From contig DASSEX010000011.1 in assembly GCA_035695045.1 (NCBI GenBank), positions 1 to 41,490 of the forward strand: a DNA stretch of 41,490 nt. The letters run 5' to 3'. Both the position numbers and the translations under genes were made by a program. The notes under the pieces are model-generated. The model searched no databases. It was not told the DNA's origin and saw only the letters and a list, made by a program, of their open reading frames with translations. The DNA comes from DASSKP01 sp035695045. GTDB lineage: Bacteria; Actinomycetota; Actinomycetes; JAFAQI01. Positions 15,259 through 21,766 of this stretch are shown piece by piece. Each line of letters opens with the position of its first letter. Position 1 is the first letter of the stretch.

Positions 15259-16362
15259 TCATCCCACGGGATCGAGCCGGGAGACGTGGACCGGATCGTC
15301 GAACCCGCGGATGTGCTGCGGGCCGAGTTCGACGAGCTCGCGGCGGCCGTTGAGCCGCTCGACGACCGGCTGTGAGATCAGCACCGCCCCGGGATCGGCG
15401 AGGGCGACCAGCCGCGCCGCGAGGTTGACGACCGGACCGAAGTAGTCGCCGTCGAGCGCGAGCGCGGTCCCCACCGTCACGCCCGCGCGAGCGGTCATGC
15501 CTCGCTCCTGCGCTGCCTCGAGCAGCGCGTCGGCCACCGCGACGGCGGTGACCGCATCGGTGGCGACGTACATGACCGCATCGCCGATGAACTTCACCAG
15601 CCGGGCACCGTGGTCGTGCACGACCTCGGACGCGACCTCCTCGAAACGCGTCAGCAGCTGGGAGAGCTGCTCGAGCTTCAGCTGCTGCGTCAGCCCGGTG
15701 AAGCCGCACAGGTCGGCGAACCCCACGCCGACCCGGATGCCACCGTCACCGACGACGTCCCAGCTCTCGGTGCGCTCGAAGTGCATCCGGGCCGACTCGA
15801 GATGGTGGCGGAAGAGGGTGTCGATGGTCTGTCCGAGACGAGGCACGTACGCCGCCACCGCCGCGAATGCCTGGGCCGTGGTGAGCTCACTGCCCGAGAC
15901 CGCGACCGACATCGCCGGCAGCCGGCCGCGGACCATCGTGCTCGACGCGTCACCGATGCGGGCCATGGCGCCGCCCATCACCCGCGCCATGCCGAGCGAC
16001 CCGTCGAACCCGAACAGCGACGCCATCTCGAAGTGCAGCCGGATCATGTCGACGTCCGCAGGGGACGCGACGGGCGTGTCGGCGCCGGGGTCGATGAGGC
16101 CGAACGCGCGCCAGACGGCGCGGACGTCGTCGACGTCCGCGCCCACGACCTCCGCGACCTCGGCGAGCGTGTGCTGGTCACGATCGGGCCGGATCAGGCG
16201 GTCGCCGGCGAGCGCGAAGAGCCGGCCGCGCTCATGGGCGGCCTGCATCTCCTCGACCGAGCAACCCTGCCCGGTCAGGAACTCGAGGAGCTCGCGCCGT
16301 TCGTCGGCCTCAGGCGCGTCGGCGTCGTACAGCCCGGCGGCGGTCCAGGCCTCGACGTCCAT
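15259..16362 (-). CDS. Class III adenylate cyclase with N-terminal regulatory domain
   Basis: 367-residue protein making cAMP from ATP. The C-terminal cyclase domain (about 205-365) has all expected catalytic residues: metal-binding Asp217 in GFADLCGF and Asp261 in KFIGDAVMYV, adenine-specifying Lys257 and Asp306, and transition-state Asn313 and Arg317 in GDYFGPVVNLAARL. The spacing matches that in M. tuberculosis Rv1264. The N-terminal 200 residues are helical and resemble the autoinhibitory domain of the Rv1264 type, which responds to pH. No membrane segment is seen, so the enzyme is probably soluble and a homodimer. The ATG at 16362 is 10 bases downstream of the rpmG stop. It is placed between rpmG and hadA, where mycobacteria have no gene. 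Confidence 0.93.
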   Translation of the reverse strand: MDVEAWTAAGLYDADAPEADERRELLEFLTGQGCSVEEMQAAHERGRLFALAGDRLIRPDRDQHTLAEVAEVVGADVDDVRAVWRAFGLIDPGADTPVASPADVDMIRLHFEMASLFGFDGSLGMARVMGGAMARIGDASSTMVRGRLPAMSVAVSGSELTTAQAFAAVAAYVPRLGQTIDTLFRHHLESARMHFERTESWDVVGDGGIRVGVGFADLCGFTGLTQQLKLEQLSQLLTRFEEVASEVVHDHGARLVKFIGDAVMYVATDAVTAVAVADALLEAAQERGMTARAGVTVGTALALDGDYFGPVVNLAARLVALADPGAVLISQPVVERLNGRRELVELGPQHIRGFDDPVHVSRLDPVG

Positions 16363-16372
16363 GGTCCCCGGG

Positions 16373-16537
16373 CTAGCGCGTTTCCCTGTGCAGGGTGTGC
16401 GTCCGGCAGTTGGGGCAGAACTTCTTCATCTCGAGCCGGTCGGGGTCGTTGCGCCGGTTCTTCTTGGTGATGTAGTTGCGGTGCTTGCACTCGTTGCAGG
16501 CCAGCGTGATCTTCGGCCGAACGTCGGTGGCTGCCAC
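16373..16537 (-). CDS. rpmG: 50S ribosomal protein L33
   Basis: 54-residue L33 of the large ribosomal subunit. The start is GTG at 16537 with an AGGAAGG site 8 bases upstream. It has the family core PKITLACNECKHRNYIT and KFCPNCRTHTLH. Both CXXC pairs (CNEC and CPNC) are intact, so this is the zinc-binding (C+) form. Paired with tRNA-Met and tRNA-Thr upstream, as in mycobacteria (rpmG2). Confidence 0.96.
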   Translation of the reverse strand: MAATDVRPKITLACNECKHRNYITKKNRRNDPDRLEMKKFCPNCRTHTLHRETR

Positions 16538-16580
16538 GGTGCTGACCTTCCTGAGGTGCGCGAGATGAGGACTTCAAGCG

Positions 16581-16654
16581 TAGCGGAGGCCGGACTTGAA
16601 CCGGCGACACAGCGATTATGAGCCGCTTGCTCTACCTGGCTGAGCTACTCCGCC
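16581..16654 (-). tRNA. metT: tRNA-Met (anticodon CAT), elongator type
   Basis: 74-base tRNA. The acceptor GGCGGAG pairs with CTCCGCT with a G-T end pair. The anticodon loop CTCATAA between AGCGG and TCGCT gives CAT. T arm is GCCGG-TTCAAGT-CCGGC and no CCA is encoded. The first pair is G-T rather than the unpaired C-A of initiator tRNA, so it is an elongator Met tRNA (an Ile2 tRNA with modified CAT is a less likely alternative). Confidence 0.95.
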
Positions 16655-16676
16655 TCGGCTGTTCCCCGCCGGCAGC

Positions 16677-16696
16677 GGCCGGCTGAGGAGCCGGCC
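16677..16696 (-). terminator. GC hairpin between microprotein gene and tRNA-Met
   Basis: GGCCGGCT and AGCCGGCC are perfect 8-base complements around a GAGG loop. It lies between the microprotein stop (16732) and tRNA-Met (16654). There is no T-run on the minus strand, so it could be a processing structure rather than a terminator. Confidence 0.45.
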
Positions 16697-16731
16697 CATT
16701 CTGCCACAGCGAGAAGTCCTCGGGAGGGCGC

Positions 16732-16803
16732 TCAGTAGGCCCGGTAGTTGGCGATCGGGCCGAGCTGGAGGCGGCTGGCCAATGCCCGCAGGGCGTGCAG
16801 CAT
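16732..16803 (-). CDS. Putative 23-residue microprotein between tRNA genes
   Basis: A short reading frame starts with ATG at 16803, preceded by an almost ideal ribosome site (GGAGAAGGAGGTGAGC, with AAGGAGGT about 8 bases before the ATG), and ends at TGA 16732. The product begins MLHALRALASRLQL, which can form an amphipathic helix with Leu/Ala on one face and His/Arg on the other, then GPIANYRAY. It lies between tRNA-Thr and tRNA-Met. I do not recognise it. The strength of the ribosome site is the main evidence that it is translated. It could instead be a leader peptide, although no regulated coding gene follows directly. An 18-base palindrome lies 67 bases upstream. Confidence 0.5.
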   Translation of the reverse strand: MLHALRALASRLQLGPIANYRAY

Positions 16804-16870
16804 GTCTGCTCACCTCCTTCTCCTCTCCAGAGGTAACGGCACGCAGCGGCGAACCCTTACCGCGGAGGGA

Positions 16871-16888
16871 GGTGAGACCGGTCACACC
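16871..16888. promoter_or_regulatory. 18-base imperfect palindrome upstream of the microprotein
   Basis: GGTGAGACCGGTCACACC is self-complementary at 16 of 18 positions, centred on ACCGGT; the A-A pair at the fifth position of each arm is the only mismatch. It lies just after tRNA-Thr in the reading direction and could be an operator site. Confidence 0.4.
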
Positions 16889-16901
16889 GGGACGAAGGTG
16901 G

Positions 16902-16974
16902 AGCCCCCTTACGGAATCGAACCGTAGACCTTCTCCTTACCATGGAGACGCTCTGCCGACTGAGCTAAGGGGGC
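16902..16974 (-). tRNA. thrT: tRNA-Thr (anticodon GGT)
   Basis: 73-base tRNA. Acceptor GCCCCCT pairs with AGGGGGC. The anticodon loop ATGGTAA between TCTCC and GGAGA gives GGT. T arm is TACGG-TTCGATT-CCGTA. No CCA is encoded. Confidence 0.97.
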
Positions 16975-16984
16975 GAGCACAGGC

Positions 16985-16990
16985 AGGCTA
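16985..16990 (-). promoter_or_regulatory. Candidate -10 of tRNA-Thr
   Basis: TAGCCT on the minus strand ends 10 bases before the tRNA-Thr 5' end and fits TANNNT. It partly overlaps the 3' arm of the hairpin 16989-17014. No good -35 is visible. Confidence 0.35.
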
Positions 16991-17014
16991 TCGGACCGGT
17001 TTCTCGGTCCGGTA
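16989..17014 (-). terminator. Hairpin between tRNA-Tyr and tRNA-Thr
   Basis: TATCGGACCG (16989-16998) and CGGTCCGGTA (17005-17014) form a 10-pair stem with one T-G wobble around a 6-base loop. It may terminate tRNA-Tyr transcription or mark a processing point. There is no T-run. Confidence 0.5.
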
Positions 17015-17031
17015 GTTCCCGGACTGTCTCG

Positions 17032-17113
17032 TGGCGGGTGTTGGGTTCGAACCAACGTAGGCTGAGCCGACGGTTTTACAGACCGTTCCCTTTGACCACT
17101 CGGGCAACCCGCC
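17032..17113 (-). tRNA. tyrT: tRNA-Tyr (anticodon GTA)
   Basis: 82-base class II tRNA with a long variable arm. Acceptor GGCGGGT pairs with ACCCGCC. The anticodon loop CTGTAAA between ACGGT and ACCGT gives GTA. T arm is GTTGG-TTCGAAC-CCAAC. No CCA is encoded. Confidence 0.97.
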
Positions 17114-17156
17114 TGGGTGCGCACGTTGCCGGCAAGCGACGCGGCGCGCGTCGCAC

Positions 17157-17162
17157 AGAATA
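17157..17162 (-). promoter_or_regulatory. Candidate -10 of tRNA-Tyr
   Basis: TATTCT on the minus strand, in the 64-base divergent gap between tRNA-Tyr and yajQ, is a good -10 and would start RNA about 37 bases before the mature tRNA. A -35 is not obvious. Confidence 0.4.
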
Positions 17163-17177
17163 GCGGAGGCCCTACCC

Positions 17178-17672
17178 GTGGCGGACTCTTCGTTCGACGT
17201 CGTGAGCAAGGTCGAGCACCAGGAAGTCGACAACGCCCTCAACCAGACGGCGAAGGAGATCGGCCAGCGGTTCGACTTCAAGGGCACCGGCGCCTCGATC
17301 GCCTGGAAAGGCGACGACGCGGTCGAGATCACGGCCAACAGCGACGACCGGGTCCGGGCCGTCCTCGACGTCTTCAAGGAACGGCTGGTCAAGCGTTCGG
17401 TGTCGCTGAAGTCGCTGGACCACAAGGACCCGGAGCCGGCGGCCGGCGGCACGTCACGACTGCTGGTGGCGATCCGCCAGGGCATCGACGACGAGAAGGC
17501 CAAGGCGATCGTCAAGCGGATCAAGGCGGACGGCCCGAAGGGGGTGCACGCCCAGGTGCAGAGCGACACCGTGCGGGTCTCGTCGAAGAAGCGCGACGAC
17601 CTTCAGTCGGTCATCGCGATGCTGAAGGACGCCGACTTCGGCATCCCGCTGCAGTTCCAGAACTACCGTTAG
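17178..17672 (+). CDS. yajQ: YajQ-family nucleotide-binding protein
   Basis: 164-residue YajQ/UPF0234 protein made of two ferredoxin-like halves. Family members bind nucleotides, and in Xanthomonas a homologue binds cyclic di-GMP. GTG at 17178 has GGAGG 8 bases upstream. Conserved segments are FDVVSKVEHQEVDNAL at the N-terminus, RFDFKGTGA, and the C-terminal SSKKRDDLQSVIAMLK followed by FGIPLQFQNYR. Length and ends match the family. It is transcribed divergently from tRNA-Tyr and converges with corA. The binding ligand in this organism is not known. Confidence 0.95.
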   Translation: MADSSFDVVSKVEHQEVDNALNQTAKEIGQRFDFKGTGASIAWKGDDAVEITANSDDRVRAVLDVFKERLVKRSVSLKSLDHKDPEPAAGGTSRLLVAIRQGIDDEKAKAIVKRIKADGPKGVHAQVQSDTVRVSSKKRDDLQSVIAMLKDADFGIPLQFQNYR

Positions 17673-17699
17673 CGCTCGCGCAAGCGGAGGACGGACGGC

Positions 17700-18698
17700 C
17701 TACAGCCAGTCGCGCCGCTTGAACGTCACGTAGAGCACGGCGACGCCGACGACCATCAGCGCCAGGGCGACGATGCCGCCGAGCAACGTGGCGTCGCCCG
17801 GGAAGATGCGGACGTTCATGCCGTAGTAGCCGGTGATGATCGTCGGGACGGCGGCGATGGCGGCCCACGACGTGACGGCTTTCATGATCTCGTTCATCCG
17901 GTTGCCCTGGATGGTGAGGTTGGTCTCGAGGATCGTGCTCACCAGGTCGCGCAGCGAGTCGGTCCAGTCGGACGCGCGCAGCACGTGGTCGTAGACGTCC
18001 TGGTAGTAGGGAACCAGCACGTCGTCGACGTAGTTGCCCTCGCGCCGCATCAGAGCGTTGACCACTTCGCGGGTCGGCAGGACGACGCGCCTCAGCAGCA
18101 CGAGTGACTTGCGCAGCTGGAACGACCGGCGCTGTACGGCGTTCGCGCCCCCCAGCCGGCGCGCCTCCTCGTCGCCACCGTCGTCGAACAGCAGGTCCTC
18201 CAGCTCCTCGATCTCCTGGTCGAGAGACTGCACGGTCTCGAAGTGACCGTCGACGACGACGTCGAGCAGCCCCCACAGCAGGAAGCCCACGCCGTGCTTG
18301 GCGAGGTCGGCGTTGTCGTCCCAGCGACGCAGCAGCGGGTCGATCGGCAGATCGGGCGTCTTCCGCACGGTGATGAGGTAGCGCTGCGAGGCGAAGACCG
18401 CGAGCTCGCCGGTCACCAGCTCGCCGGAGTCGTGGTCGAGCCGGACGGCGTACAGCGAGATGAAGACGTGGTCGTCGTAGTGGTCGAGCTTCGGACGCTG
18501 CCGCTCGTGCAGCGCGTCCTCGACGGCCAGCGGGTTGAGGCTGAACTCCTCCGCGACAACCGCGAACTCCTCCGCGGTCGGCTGGCAGATGTCCATCCAG
18601 ACGATGGTGTCCGGCTCCTCCAGGTGGTCGGAGATCGCCGCCGGGTCGAAGTCCTCGTTGGTGCAGGTGCCGTTGCGGTAGAGCCGCGTCCGGATCAT
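17700..18698 (-). CDS. corA: CorA-family magnesium/divalent cation transporter
   Basis: 332-residue CorA channel protein with a large cytoplasmic N-terminal domain and two C-terminal transmembrane helices. The signature GMN motif occurs as GYYGMN at the end of the first helix (AAIAAVPTIITGYYGMNV), and the second helix is GGIVALALMVVGVAVLYV. The protein ends in FKRRDWL, typical of the family. The ATG at 18698 is 28 bases after the nuoN stop and gives the standard start MIRTRLYRNG; an in-frame ATG 13 codons upstream would overlap nuoN. It mediates Mg2+ or Co2+ uptake as a pentamer. Being last after nuoN on the same strand, it may be transcribed with the nuo operon. Confidence 0.93.
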   Translation of the reverse strand: MIRTRLYRNGTCTNEDFDPAAISDHLEEPDTIVWMDICQPTAEEFAVVAEEFSLNPLAVEDALHERQRPKLDHYDDHVFISLYAVRLDHDSGELVTGELAVFASQRYLITVRKTPDLPIDPLLRRWDDNADLAKHGVGFLLWGLLDVVVDGHFETVQSLDQEIEELEDLLFDDGGDEEARRLGGANAVQRRSFQLRKSLVLLRRVVLPTREVVNALMRREGNYVDDVLVPYYQDVYDHVLRASDWTDSLRDLVSTILETNLTIQGNRMNEIMKAVTSWAAIAAVPTIITGYYGMNVRIFPGDATLLGGIVALALMVVGVAVLYVTFKRRDWL

Positions 18699-18726
18699 GA
18701 GATGACGGTACGACGTCCAGGGGCGA

Positions 18727-20259
18727 TCAGTGCGCAACGGCGAGCGTCGCCGCGTGCGAGGCCCAGTCGAGGATCGGCTGCGGGTAGACCGACAGCAGCA
18801 CGGTCACCACAGCGGCGACCGCGACACCGGCAGACGTCGCGACATGACGATGGCGTGTCGCGTCCGGGATGCTCGCGCCCGCCGTCTCGGAGTCGGGGTC
18901 GTTGAACATCACGGCGGCGACGCGCAGGTAGTAGGCGAGACCGATGACGGTGTTGACAGCCGCGACGACGGCCAGCCAGGTCACGTGCCCGTGCACGGCT
19001 GCGCGCAGCACGACCACCTTGGCGAACAAACCGGCGACGCCGGGAGGCAGCCCGGCGAGCGCCGTGAGGAACAGGGCGAAGGCGACCGCCAGCAGGGGCG
19101 ACGTGCGGGCAAGGCCGCGGACGTCGTTGATCGCCAGCCGCGGGAACCGGCGACCGATCGCGGTCACGCAGGCGAACGCGCCGAGGTTCATCGCTGCGTA
19201 GACCGCGAGGTAGGTCAACGTCGCCTGCGCCGCCAGGTGGAGCTCGTGGTCGCTGCGCCCGCCCGCTGTCGCCGCGACACCGAGCGGCATCAGCAGGTAA
19301 CCGGCCTGGGCGACCGTCGACCACGCGAGCAGGCGCACCAGTTGCCACTGCCGGAGGGCGACGAGGTTGCCGACCGTCATCGTGACGGCAGCGAGGACTG
19401 CGACGACCGGCCCCCAGACATCGGCGTAGCCGCGGAAGCCCTGCAGCAACAGGATCAACAGGCCGGCGAAACCCGCTGCCTTCGACGCGACCGACAGGAA
19501 CGCCGCGATCGCTACCGGCGCACCCTCGTAGGTGTCCGGTGTCCAGAAGTGGAACGGCACCGCGGACACCTTGAACGCGAAGCCGACGACGACGAGCACC
19601 ACGGCCGCCGCCGCCAGTGCGGACATGGCTCCGGGATGCGCGTGCCGACGACCCAGCGCGTCGGCGATGCCGGTCAACGTGATGTGCCCCGTGACGCCGT
19701 ACAGGAGTGCGATGCCGTACGCCGTCAGAGCCGTGGCCACGACGGAGAAGAGGAAGAACTTCAAGGCTGCTTCGGCGCTGCGGGCGTCGTCGCGACGAAG
19801 TCCGACGAGAACGAACGCAGGCAGCGAGACGACCTCCAGTGCGACCAGCAGACCGAGCAGGTCGCGCGCGGCGGCGAGCACGAGCATGCCGCTCACCGAC
19901 CAGAGCAGGAGGGCGTGGTACTCCCCCGGCGGCATCCGGTCCTGCGCGACGCCCGCCACCGACAGCAGCAGTACGACGACGAGGACCGAGAGGAACAGCA
20001 GCTGGAAGAACAGCGCGAAGTCGTCCGCGACGTACGAGCAGCCGTCCGGCAGGCAGAGCGTGCGCCGGGTCGGACCGACGGCCAGCCAGGCGGCGGTGCC
20101 GAGAGCGGCGAGAGTGCCGGCCATCGACAGTCCGAACGCGACCGCGCGCCTCGACGCGCGACCGACGAAGAGGTCGGCGACGAGGACCACCACGCCGGCG
20201 CCCGCCACGATCATCGGCGGTGCGATCGCGGCGTAGTCGATGGACTGGATCAGCCTCAT
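18727..20259 (-). CDS. nuoN: Complex I membrane subunit NuoN (reduced operon)
   Basis: 510-residue antiporter-like subunit of the complex I membrane arm, with about 14 hydrophobic segments. It keeps the proton-path residues: a Glu at about 142 in LVALEVVSLPAF, Lys230 in GFAFKVSAVPFHFWTPDTYEGAP, and a further central lysine in FLSVASK. It is the last gene of the reduced nuo operon, 13 bases after nuoM. A second nuoN at 39038-40585 differs strongly in sequence (for example FHFWTPDTYEGAPVAIAAF here against FHSWIPDVYQGAPTPITAL), so the two are old paralogues rather than a recent copy. Confidence 0.95.
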   Translation of the reverse strand: MRLIQSIDYAAIAPPMIVAGAGVVVLVADLFVGRASRRAVAFGLSMAGTLAALGTAAWLAVGPTRRTLCLPDGCSYVADDFALFFQLLFLSVLVVVLLLSVAGVAQDRMPPGEYHALLLWSVSGMLVLAAARDLLGLLVALEVVSLPAFVLVGLRRDDARSAEAALKFFLFSVVATALTAYGIALLYGVTGHITLTGIADALGRRHAHPGAMSALAAAAVVLVVVGFAFKVSAVPFHFWTPDTYEGAPVAIAAFLSVASKAAGFAGLLILLLQGFRGYADVWGPVVAVLAAVTMTVGNLVALRQWQLVRLLAWSTVAQAGYLLMPLGVAATAGGRSDHELHLAAQATLTYLAVYAAMNLGAFACVTAIGRRFPRLAINDVRGLARTSPLLAVAFALFLTALAGLPPGVAGLFAKVVVLRAAVHGHVTWLAVVAAVNTVIGLAYYLRVAAVMFNDPDSETAGASIPDATRHRHVATSAGVAVAAVVTVLLSVYPQPILDWASHAATLAVAH

Positions 20260-20272
20260 CGGCGCGGCCCCG

Positions 20273-21766
20273 TCAACGCAGCAGTCCCGACACTGCGGAC
20301 TCGCCGACGGCGAGCACGATGCGGGGCCACACGCCGATCGCGACCGCGAGCACGACCAGCGGAGTCCAGGCGACGACGTCGGCCACCGCCACGTCGCGCA
20401 TCGCGGTGTCGCGCCAGCGATCGGCGACGAGGCCGAAGTCGACCCGGCGCAGCATCGCCAGGAAGTACACAGCGGTCAGCACGGTGCCGATCCCTGCCAG
20501 CGCCATCAGGGTCAGGAACAGCGGCCTCGACGAGCCGCCTCCGGGTGAGTAGGCACCGAGCATCGCGAGCATCTCGCCCCAGAAACCGGCCAGGCCGGGA
20601 AGTCCGAGGCTGGCGATCGCGGCGAAGAGCACGACGCCTCCGGTCATCGGCAGCTTGGCGAGCAGCCCGCCACCGAGCTCGTCCAGGTCACTGGTGTGGA
20701 AGCGGTCCTTGACCGCTCCGGCCAGAAAGAACAGCAGACCGGTGATGACGCCGTGGGCGACGTTGCCGATGAGCGCGGCCTGCAGCCCGATCGGCGTCAG
20801 CGTCGCGATGCCGAGCAGCACGAAGCCCATGTGGCCGACGCTGGAGAACGCGATGAGCCGCTTGAGGTCGCGCTGGCCGAGGCACGCGAGCGCGGCGTAG
20901 CCGATGCCGACGACGGCGAGGATCGCCAGCGCGGGCGCCACCCTGCGCGCGCCGTCCGGAACCTCGTCGACAGCGATGCGAATCAGACCGTAGGTCCCCA
21001 TCTTCAGCAGGACGCCCGCCAGCAACACGGAGCCGACCGTCGGCGCCTCGGTGTGCGCGTCCGGCAGCCAGGTGTGCAGCGGCCACATCGGGCTCTTGAT
21101 GCCGAAGCCCAGCATCAGCAGCACGAACGCGAGCAGCTGCATCCCTGCGCTGATGTGCGCGCCGTGCGCGTGTCCGAGCGCCACCATGTCGAACGACCCG
21201 GCCTGGGAGTAGATGACCAGGAAGCCGACGAGCATCAGCGCGGAACCGAGCAGCGTGTAGAGGATGAACTTCACTGCCGCGACCCGACGGCCCGGACCAC
21301 CCCAGATGTTGATGAGGAAGTACATCGGGATCAGCACGATCTCGAAGAACACGAAGAAGACGACCAGGTCCGCGGCGACGAACGTGCCGAGCACACCGAC
21401 CTCGAGCAGCAGCATCAGCGCGAGCAGCTGGCGCGGCCTCCCCGGCTCCGGGGTGGAGCTCACGGTGTGGATCGCGCACAGCAGCGTCAGCAAGGTCGTC
21501 AGCAGTACCAGCGGCAGGCTGATGCCGTCGACACCGACATGGAACCGCACGTCGAGTGCGGGGAGCCAGCCGACGTCGACGACGTGCTGCAGGTGCGCGC
21601 CGCTGCCGTAGTCGAAGCGCGCGGCCAGGACGACACTGACGACGAGGGTCGCGGACGTCGTGACGACGCCGATGATGCGCGCCACCCGATCGGAGACCGT
21701 CGCCACTGCAAGCACCGCGGCGCCGGCAGCAGGCACGGCGAGCAGGACCGGAAGCGTCGGGCTCAT
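20273..21766 (-). CDS. nuoM: Complex I membrane subunit NuoM (reduced operon)
   Basis: 497-residue antiporter-like subunit. Key residues are present: Glu142 in FFEIVLIPMYFLINIWGG, Lys224 in GFGIKSPMWPLHTWLPDAHTEAPT, and Lys255 in AGVLLKMGTYGL. Thus the proton-translocating channel looks intact. It starts with ATG at 21766, overlapping the nuoL stop by 4 bases (ATGA). A second, separate nuoM lies at the right end of the window. Function: proton pumping in the membrane arm, driven by quinone reduction. Confidence 0.96.
   Translation of the reverse strand: MSPTLPVLLAVPAAGAAVLAVATVSDRVARIIGVVTTSATLVVSVVLAARFDYGSGAHLQHVVDVGWLPALDVRFHVGVDGISLPLVLLTTLLTLLCAIHTVSSTPEPGRPRQLLALMLLLEVGVLGTFVAADLVVFFVFFEIVLIPMYFLINIWGGPGRRVAAVKFILYTLLGSALMLVGFLVIYSQAGSFDMVALGHAHGAHISAGMQLLAFVLLMLGFGIKSPMWPLHTWLPDAHTEAPTVGSVLLAGVLLKMGTYGLIRIAVDEVPDGARRVAPALAILAVVGIGYAALACLGQRDLKRLIAFSSVGHMGFVLLGIATLTPIGLQAALIGNVAHGVITGLLFFLAGAVKDRFHTSDLDELGGGLLAKLPMTGGVVLFAAIASLGLPGLAGFWGEMLAMLGAYSPGGGSSRPLFLTLMALAGIGTVLTAVYFLAMLRRVDFGLVADRWRDTAMRDVAVADVVAWTPLVVLAVAIGVWPRIVLAVGESAVSGLLR

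Noticed and set aside
17673..18726. Mg2+-sensing riboswitch for corA
   Set aside because: corA starts only 28 bases after nuoN, leaving no room for a leader aptamer.
18730..20712. 660-codon plus-strand frame antisense to nuoN and nuoM
   Set aside because: Composition is Arg/Asp/Glu-heavy with no recognisable domain, typical of an antisense shadow.
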